Assembly: GCA_937919305.1 (NCBI GenBank)
Contig: CALFQW010000040.1
Location: 1-9,087 of the forward strand
Direction of reading: 5' to 3'
Length of the DNA stretch: 9,087 nucleotides
Source of the DNA: an uncultured Candidatus Saccharibacteria bacterium
GTDB lineage: Bacteria > Patescibacteriota > Saccharimonadia > Saccharimonadales > Saccharimonadaceae
The notes under the pieces were generated by a model, which was not told the origin of the DNA, ran no database searches, and worked only from the letters and a program-made list of their open reading frames with translations. Made by a program: the position numbers and the translations under genes. This document shows positions 5,844 through 9,087 of this stretch, piece after piece (the first letter of the stretch is position 1; each line of letters begins with the position of its first letter).

Positions 5844-5872
5844 GGGAGTGGTGTGCATGGCACACCACTCCC
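5844..5872. terminator. perfect 13-bp hairpin between convergent genes
   Basis: GGGAGTGGTGTGC-ATG-GCACACCACTCCC is a perfect 13-bp stem with a 3-base loop, lying between the ends of the GNAT gene (+) and the small peptide gene (-). It could stabilise or terminate both messages. Neither side has a proper T-run, so termination may depend on other factors. Confidence 0.6.
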
Positions 5873-5876
5873 CACG

Positions 5877-5893
5877 GCGAGGTTCAGTCGCCG
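5877..5893. terminator. short hairpin over the peptide gene stop codon
   Basis: GGCGA-GGTTCAG-TCGCC is a 5-bp stem with the stop codon of the 33-residue peptide gene in its loop. It stacks four bases from the 13-bp hairpin, making a tandem structured 3' end. Confidence 0.4.
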
Positions 5894-5985
5894 TTACCGC
5901 CGTCGTTGTCGAATCCGGAACCATCTCCGGATCCGGGGTCGTTGCCCTGCTCGGAAGCAGCGCCGCTATCCCATCCACCCGACAT
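5884..5985 (-). CDS. 33-residue Gly/Asp-rich acidic peptide
   Basis: A short gene encoding a peptide that starts 'MSGGWDSGAASEQGNDPG' and continues with Gly-Asp-Ser-Gly repeats to 'DNDGGNGD'. It is highly acidic (6 Asp, 1 Glu, no Lys or Arg), flexible, and has one Trp near the N-terminus. AGGAG sits nine bases before ATG 5985. A near-consensus promoter lies upstream with a leader of about 73 bases, and two hairpins follow the stop. These signals make a real transcription unit likely even though the peptide has no recognised family. Gly/Asp spacing suggests metal binding or a disordered linker-type peptide, but it is too short to be a calcium-binding repeat protein. The transcript itself could instead be the functional product. 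Confidence 0.55.
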   Translation of the reverse strand: MSGGWDSGAASEQGNDPGSGDGSGFDNDGGNGD

Positions 5986-6007
5986 ACGTCATCACTCCTG
6001 TGATTGC

Positions 6008-6028
6008 GGTGTATCTGCAGGCTACACC
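6008..6028 (-). promoter_or_regulatory. leader stem-loop of the 33-residue peptide gene
   Basis: On the minus strand GGTGTA-GCCTGCAGA-TACACC is a 6-bp stem with a 9-base loop. It ends about ten bases before the AGGAG ribosome-binding site, so it is placed to influence translation. No known riboswitch or leader family is recognised. Confidence 0.4.
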
Positions 6029-6064
6029 AGCCCATCACCAACCGATTATCAGTGATTGAGTATG

Positions 6065-6093
6065 ATAATACTTTTTTATCGACTCAATGTCAA
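6065..6093 (-). promoter_or_regulatory. strong promoter of the small peptide gene
   Basis: On the minus strand TTGACA (6093-6088), 17 bases, TATTAT (6070-6065): a perfect -35 and a 5/6 -10 at ideal spacing. Predicted start is near 6058. The -35 lies in the last codons of the upstream metalloprotease-like gene, yet the match is good enough to be functional. Confidence 0.7.
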
Positions 6094-7014
6094 ATAAAAT
6101 TCTTTATAGGTCTTCCCTATTTTATCTGCGATACCTTGATCGAATGTTTTGCCTTTAGATAAATACTCTTCAATGTCCACAACTATGTGTAGAGCAACCC
6201 AATTAATCACATCATAAGTTGTCAGATCATTCCTGGAAACTCTTCGCATAAAACCAGGTTTCATCTCTTCTACTGATGGTGAAGGCTTGTCATAAATTAA
6301 CGGACGCAATAAACCGCCAATTCGCTTGCTCGCCAGACTGAAAACTAATGCTTCGACAAACATTGACTGCCAGTCATGGCCAGCAGGACTATCGATATTG
6401 TTACCTATGTATTTCTCGTAAGCATTTTTCAGTATTGGTCTGGTAATTTTAGACGAAAACTCAACGTGATGAATATATTCGTGCATAACAGTCATTAAAG
6501 TATTCGATTGCGCAGTCTCTTTATTCGAAACGTCAGGCATTACCAAAGTATAATTAGTGTTACGTAGTGCATGGCCAACTGCATGAGAATTCTTATCGTT
6601 AATAAGTAATTGAGTTGTATATGTTTTTGTAGTATCAAACTGCGCATCAAGAAATTGAACTATAGACTGGATTGTTCGATCATATGCATTGAAATCTACA
6701 TGCTGTAAATCGTGCTGTTTAGTGAACAAAATATCCTTGTTGAGAGCCCAAATACGATCGAAATACTCCTCAGCAGGTTGAACAAGCTGCTGTATCTCTA
6801 AGGCTTCAGAAGTAGTGATACGACTGGTGTATAATTCAGAGAGGACAGATCTTGGATTTGGTGCTCGCTCTAACGACTCCCTAAGGCTTACTATTGCTCG
6901 CAGCAACACATCATCACTGACTTCAATATCATTATTAGGATTATCCCAACCAGAAAGAGCTTGCAACCAATAATAGTAATTAGTTGTCTTATTGGCTGTA
7001 AATTTAATTTTCAT
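6076..7014 (-). CDS. HEXXH zincin-like putative metalloprotease
   Basis: A 312-residue cytoplasmic protein without signal peptide. 'TVMHEYIHHVEF' holds an HEXXH zinc-binding/catalytic motif (His178, Glu179, His182), and 'SMFVEALVF' downstream offers Glu221 as a possible third ligand in the gluzincin manner, though the spacing (39 residues) is longer than in thermolysin. The N-terminus 'MKIKFTANKTTNYYYWLQAL' and the middle region match no family I can name. The start is set at ATG 7014: the longer frame to TTG 7059 would begin inside a TTGACG -35 element (7059-7054), and an ATG at 7032 is also possible. No Shine-Dalgarno is seen. Promoter candidate TTGACG-17-AGTAAT gives a very short leader. 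It is transcribed away from the surface-protein gene. Peptidase activity is inferred from the motif alone. Confidence 0.65.
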   Translation of the reverse strand: MKIKFTANKTTNYYYWLQALSGWDNPNNDIEVSDDVLLRAIVSLRESLERAPNPRSVLSELYTSRITTSEALEIQQLVQPAEEYFDRIWALNKDILFTKQHDLQHVDFNAYDRTIQSIVQFLDAQFDTTKTYTTQLLINDKNSHAVGHALRNTNYTLVMPDVSNKETAQSNTLMTVMHEYIHHVEFSSKITRPILKNAYEKYIGNNIDSPAGHDWQSMFVEALVFSLASKRIGGLLRPLIYDKPSPSVEEMKPGFMRRVSRNDLTTYDVINWVALHIVVDIEEYLSKGKTFDQGIADKIGKTYKEFYLTLSR

Positions 7015-7071
7015 ATATACAGCATAGTACATTACTAAACGTAGAGCTGAATGCGTCAACTCATAGCTAAT

Positions 7072-7100
7072 TTGACAACATTATAATAGTGTGGTATTGT
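7072..7100 (+). promoter_or_regulatory. surface-protein gene promoter
   Basis: TTGACA (7072-7077), 17 bases, TATTGT (7095-7100), with TG one base before the -10 (extended -10 form). Predicted start is near 7107, leaving about 37 bases of leader. The -10 forms the left half of a palindrome. Confidence 0.7.
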
Positions 7101-7110
7101 CTGGACAATA
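7095..7110. promoter_or_regulatory. palindrome TATTGTC-TG-GACAATA over the -10
   Basis: A perfect 7-bp inverted repeat with a 2-base centre, covering the -10 element and the predicted transcription start of the surface-protein gene. Position and symmetry suit a repressor operator. A weak RNA hairpin is the alternative, but a 2-base loop makes that unlikely. Confidence 0.5.
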
Positions 7111-7143
7111 CGGGTGGAGAGTAAATAACTGCGAGGACAAGTG

Positions 7144-8577
7144 ATGAATAAAAGATTCAAACTATATATAGCGAGTCTGGGTGTGCTCCTCAGCACAGTC
7201 TTTGTTGTAAATGGACTCTCTGGAGGTGCATTTGCTGCAATCGATAACACACCCGACTGTAACGATGGCGTTGCTGTTGTTAACTGCGGCATATTCGACA
7301 AAAACAAGATCATGAGTCGCACATCAACAGGTGACATACCCCGCATATACAACGCGATGGGTATTAGCAGGGCCGATCTACGTGGAGATTACCAAAACGG
7401 TATCGTCTGGAGAGATGGTCGCGTCACTGTAAATGGTAAAGTAGTTGCTACAAATGCAAAAACCGCCGGCCGCAACTACGGTGGTACACCTATATCGGGC
7501 ACAAATGCAGGCATCTACCCAACGAGTAAGTTCGTCGATGAGGGCCAGACTGCTTTCGTAAAGATGGAAAACGGCAAATTCAAATTTGCTGTCGTAAAAG
7601 CATGTGGCAACCCTGTCACCGGAACACCCAAGGAACCGCCAAAAGAACCGAAGCCAAAATACTCATGTGACGAATTGAACAAAACCAAAATATCCCGCAC
7701 AGAGTACCGATTTAACGGAAGTGCCTCTGCAGAAAACGGCGCACGAATAGTAGGTTACCGCTTTGACTTTGGCGACGGCACTCGTGAACGCTCAGACGTT
7801 CCTCGCATACGACACGAGTATACAAAGCCTGGCGACTACAGAGTAACGATGACCGCACTCGTCAGAGTTAATGGAAAGCTCCAAGAAGCAGACGGAAACA
7901 AGTGTCGAGTAAACATAACGGTCCAGCCCCCAGAAGAAATAGACGAACCTGAAGTTAACGTTGAGAAGAAAGTAATCGACAACTCCGGCGAGCTAGTCGA
8001 AAACGCTACGTTCAATGTTGATCAAACATTTCAGTACCAGTTAGTTGTACGCAACCCTGGCAACGTCACCTTGAAAAATGTTCGTGTCAGCGACGATGCA
8101 CCGAACGGCGTCACTTTCCTAGACGCTAGTGCTGGTAGCATCACCGACAACAAGTGGCGCTACACTATACCGTCTCTCGAACCTGGCAAATCTCAGAGTA
8201 TTACCATCACCGCAAAAGTACCTGTATACCTAGCCGGGAGTATCGAAAACACCGTTTGCGTAGATGCACCAGCAGTAGATGGCAATCCAGATGATTGTGA
8301 TGACGCTACAGTTCAAGTTCCTGACAATAGACAGGTTATCGTTTGTGACCCCGAGACGGGCGAGACAAGAACCGTTCCAGTTGCGGACGAGAGCAAATAT
8401 GAACCAGTGAACAGTGAGCTCTGTCAGAAAAAAGGCGAAGATACTCCTACGAAAATTGCTGATACAGGTCCAGCCGCAATTGCAGCAGGCTTATTCGGAT
8501 CTGGATCACTAGGATACGGCGCATATGCATATGCCAGCTCACGACGTAGCCTCATCGATAAACTGATGGGTCGATAA
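7144..8577 (+). CDS. secreted surface protein: PKD and DUF11-type domains
   Basis: 477 residues. A signal peptide (Met1 to about 31: basic 'MNKRFK', hydrophobic core, cut after 'GGAFA') sends it across the membrane. Residues about 33-157 form a cysteine-bounded domain ('GKVVATNAKTAGR', 'FAVVKACGNPVTG') that I associate with Saccharibacteria exported proteins. A Pro/Lys linker ('TPKEPPKEPKPK') follows. A PKD-like beta domain (about 175-262) carries the hallmark 'GYRFDFGDGT' and 'HEYTKPGDYRVTMTA'. A DUF11/isopeptide-like repeat (about 268-392) has 'YQLVVRNPGNVTLKNVRVSD' and 'IENTVC'. The end, 'IADTGP' (438-443), a Gly/Ala hydrophobic stretch and 'SSRR', resembles a degenerate sortase or membrane anchor (canonical LPXTG). 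I start at ATG 7144, seven bases after GAGG; GTG 7141 is the other option. A role in attachment to a host cell is plausible but inferred. Confidence 0.88.
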   Translation: MNKRFKLYIASLGVLLSTVFVVNGLSGGAFAAIDNTPDCNDGVAVVNCGIFDKNKIMSRTSTGDIPRIYNAMGISRADLRGDYQNGIVWRDGRVTVNGKVVATNAKTAGRNYGGTPISGTNAGIYPTSKFVDEGQTAFVKMENGKFKFAVVKACGNPVTGTPKEPPKEPKPKYSCDELNKTKISRTEYRFNGSASAENGARIVGYRFDFGDGTRERSDVPRIRHEYTKPGDYRVTMTALVRVNGKLQEADGNKCRVNITVQPPEEIDEPEVNVEKKVIDNSGELVENATFNVDQTFQYQLVVRNPGNVTLKNVRVSDDAPNGVTFLDASAGSITDNKWRYTIPSLEPGKSQSITITAKVPVYLAGSIENTVCVDAPAVDGNPDDCDDATVQVPDNRQVIVCDPETGETRTVPVADESKYEPVNSELCQKKGEDTPTKIADTGPAAIAAGLFGSGSLGYGAYAYASSRRSLIDKLMGR

Positions 8578-8582
8578 TACAA

Positions 8583-8588
8583 TATAAT
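8583..8588 (+). promoter_or_regulatory. possible -10 of the 44-residue gene
   Basis: A perfect TATAAT lies in the 32-base gap after the surface-protein stop, but no good -35 sits 16-18 bases upstream. Transcription would start around 8595, just at the ribosome-binding site. Otherwise the gene is read from the surface-protein promoter. Confidence 0.3.
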
Positions 8589-8609
8589 CTGATCGAGGGT
8601 GGAAATCAC

Positions 8610-8744
8610 ATGGCGAACAAAGCGAAGAAAAAACGGACCAAGCGCTACAGCGGTGAAGACGCCAAGCAATTCAACACACCAGCAGCAAATAAAGAGACTC
8701 GAAATCCGTATCGGCATCCACAGGGCAAAATGTTGAAGCTATGA
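8610..8744 (+). CDS. 44-residue basic protein
   Basis: A small protein that begins 'MANKAKKKRTKRYSGEDAKQ' and ends 'NPYRHPQGKMLKL'. The first 13 residues are dominated by Lys and Arg; the rest is polar with an 'NPYRHPQGK' tail and looks disordered. GAGGGTGG lies seven bases before the ATG. It starts 32 bases after the surface-protein gene in the same direction, so the two may share a message. It resembles small basic proteins seen in Saccharibacteria genomes, but I cannot name a family. A nucleic-acid- or ribosome-associated role is a guess from charge only. Confidence 0.6.
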   Translation: MANKAKKKRTKRYSGEDAKQFNTPAANKETRNPYRHPQGKMLKL

Positions 8745-8913
8745 TAGGTGGTCGATGAGAACGCCCTGTGTCATTGGCATAGATAAGCTGCCCGGACCCT
8801 TATCTCTCGGGATTCTGGTAGGTCGGCTGCACAACTTTCAGCGGACGTGCTTGAGCTCTTCTAGAACTTTTTGCACTTTGACATGCATCCTTTTAAGTTC
8901 AAATTAGATGGGA
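8745..8913. other. gap between convergent genes with inverted repeats
   Basis: No supported gene. Two inverted repeats are visible: CACAGGGC (8719-8726, inside the end of the 44-residue gene) with GCCCTGTG (8763-8770), and AGATAAG (8781-8787) with CTTATCT (8799-8805). The loop of the second contains CCCG (8791-8794), which can pair with CGGG at 8808-8811. No T-run follows. Short frames here (50 codons at 8755-8907 on +, 16 codons on -) have no coding character. Confidence 0.4.
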
Positions 8914-9087
8914 CTAGCGTCGATCTTTTTTGATCCTAGATTTCTGTCGCATGTCGCTTTTTTGGATGCACATTTTGGTAGCGTAATCGTATGGTAAATC
9001 GTTATCAGTGGCTCCGATGATAGGCCATGTTACACATTCAGCCTGGTTCAAATCCAATCCCAGCTGCCTGCAAGGCTGGTCATCCAA
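8914..9087 (-). CDS. C-terminal end of an unrecognised gene
   Basis: The frame is open from the window edge to TAG at 8914-8916, 57 residues, while the other two minus frames stop within the first 40 bases. The peptide includes 'ECVTWPIIGATDNDLPYDYA' and ends in a basic tail 'SDMRQKSRIKKDRR'. Codon choice looks like coding sequence. The start lies outside the window and no family is recognised. An open frame of this length could occur by chance, so the call is moderate. It converges on the 44-residue gene. Confidence 0.45.
   Translation of the reverse strand: MDDQPCRQLGLDLNQAECVTWPIIGATDNDLPYDYATKMCIQKSDMRQKSRIKKDRR

Noticed and set aside
7015..7059. N-terminal extension of the HEXXH protein to TTG 7059
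   Set aside because: The TTG is part of a TTGACG -35 box that pairs with AGTAAT at 17 bases; the extension lacks a ribosome-binding site.
8755..8907. 50-codon plus-strand frame after the 44-residue gene
   Set aside because: It has an AGGTGG-like site, but the peptide is Cys/Ser/Leu-rich without coding character and passes over strong inverted repeats. Probably chance.
8745..9087. tmRNA or RNase P RNA near the window end
   Set aside because: A GGTTCAAATCC stretch at 9044-9054 looks like a T arm, but no acceptor stem, tag frame or conserved RNase P core could be assembled, and the stretch fits a minus-strand coding frame.
1..9087. UGA recoded as glycine, as in SR1 and Gracilibacteria
   Set aside because: TGA ends umuD, two cassette genes, the 33-residue peptide and the 44-residue gene at sensible places, and no long gene has internal TGA.

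Overview
The window most likely comes from a Patescibacteria/CPR genome, specifically Candidatus Saccharibacteria (TM7). The main clue is the secreted protein at 7144-8577. Its N-terminal domain (a Cys-delimited block that includes 'GKVVATNAKTAGR' and ends in 'ACGNPVTG') and its C-terminus ('IADTGP', glycine-rich hydrophobic stretch, 'SSRR') match a surface-protein architecture I associate with that group. This placement rests on memory of the family, not on a search. TGA acts as an ordinary stop in several genes, so this is not a UGA-recoding lineage such as SR1 or Gracilibacteria. Most genes are compact, of moderate GC, and carry recognisable TTGACA-type promoters.

Layout. Positions 1-1244 (-) hold pyruvate kinase, cut by the window edge at its C-terminus. 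Positions 1334-2224 (-) hold a DUF4868-like protein resembling KwaB of the Kiwa anti-phage system, but alone. Positions 2339-2413 (-) are tRNA-Glu(UUC) with an encoded CCA and its own terminator. Positions 2494-3448 (-) are a GC-rich cassette of three unrecognised genes joined by TGATG stop/start overlaps. The middle gene was found by reading the third frame and encodes a protamine-like 57-residue protein. Positions 3617-5244 (-) are a umuDC operon with a 4-base overlap. Divergent from it is a GNAT acetyltransferase (5312-5827, +).

Further right, 5884-5985 (-) is a 33-residue Gly/Asp-rich peptide gene with a near-consensus promoter, a structured leader and hairpins downstream. Positions 6076-7014 (-) encode an intracellular HEXXH zincin-like protein. 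Divergent from it is the PKD/DUF11-type surface protein, whose promoter carries a perfect palindrome over the -10. A 44-residue basic protein follows at 8610-8744 (+). The last 174 bases hold the C-terminal end of an unrecognised minus-strand gene.

The strongest points for follow-up are: the GC-rich cassette, which looks acquired from a high-GC source; a UmuD-like protein in which both catalytic dyad positions appear substituted; the orphan KwaB-like gene; and a terminator/promoter overlap between the cassette and tRNA-Glu that would stop read-through while leaving the tRNA's own transcript intact. I see no transposase, integrase, CRISPR array or rRNA.
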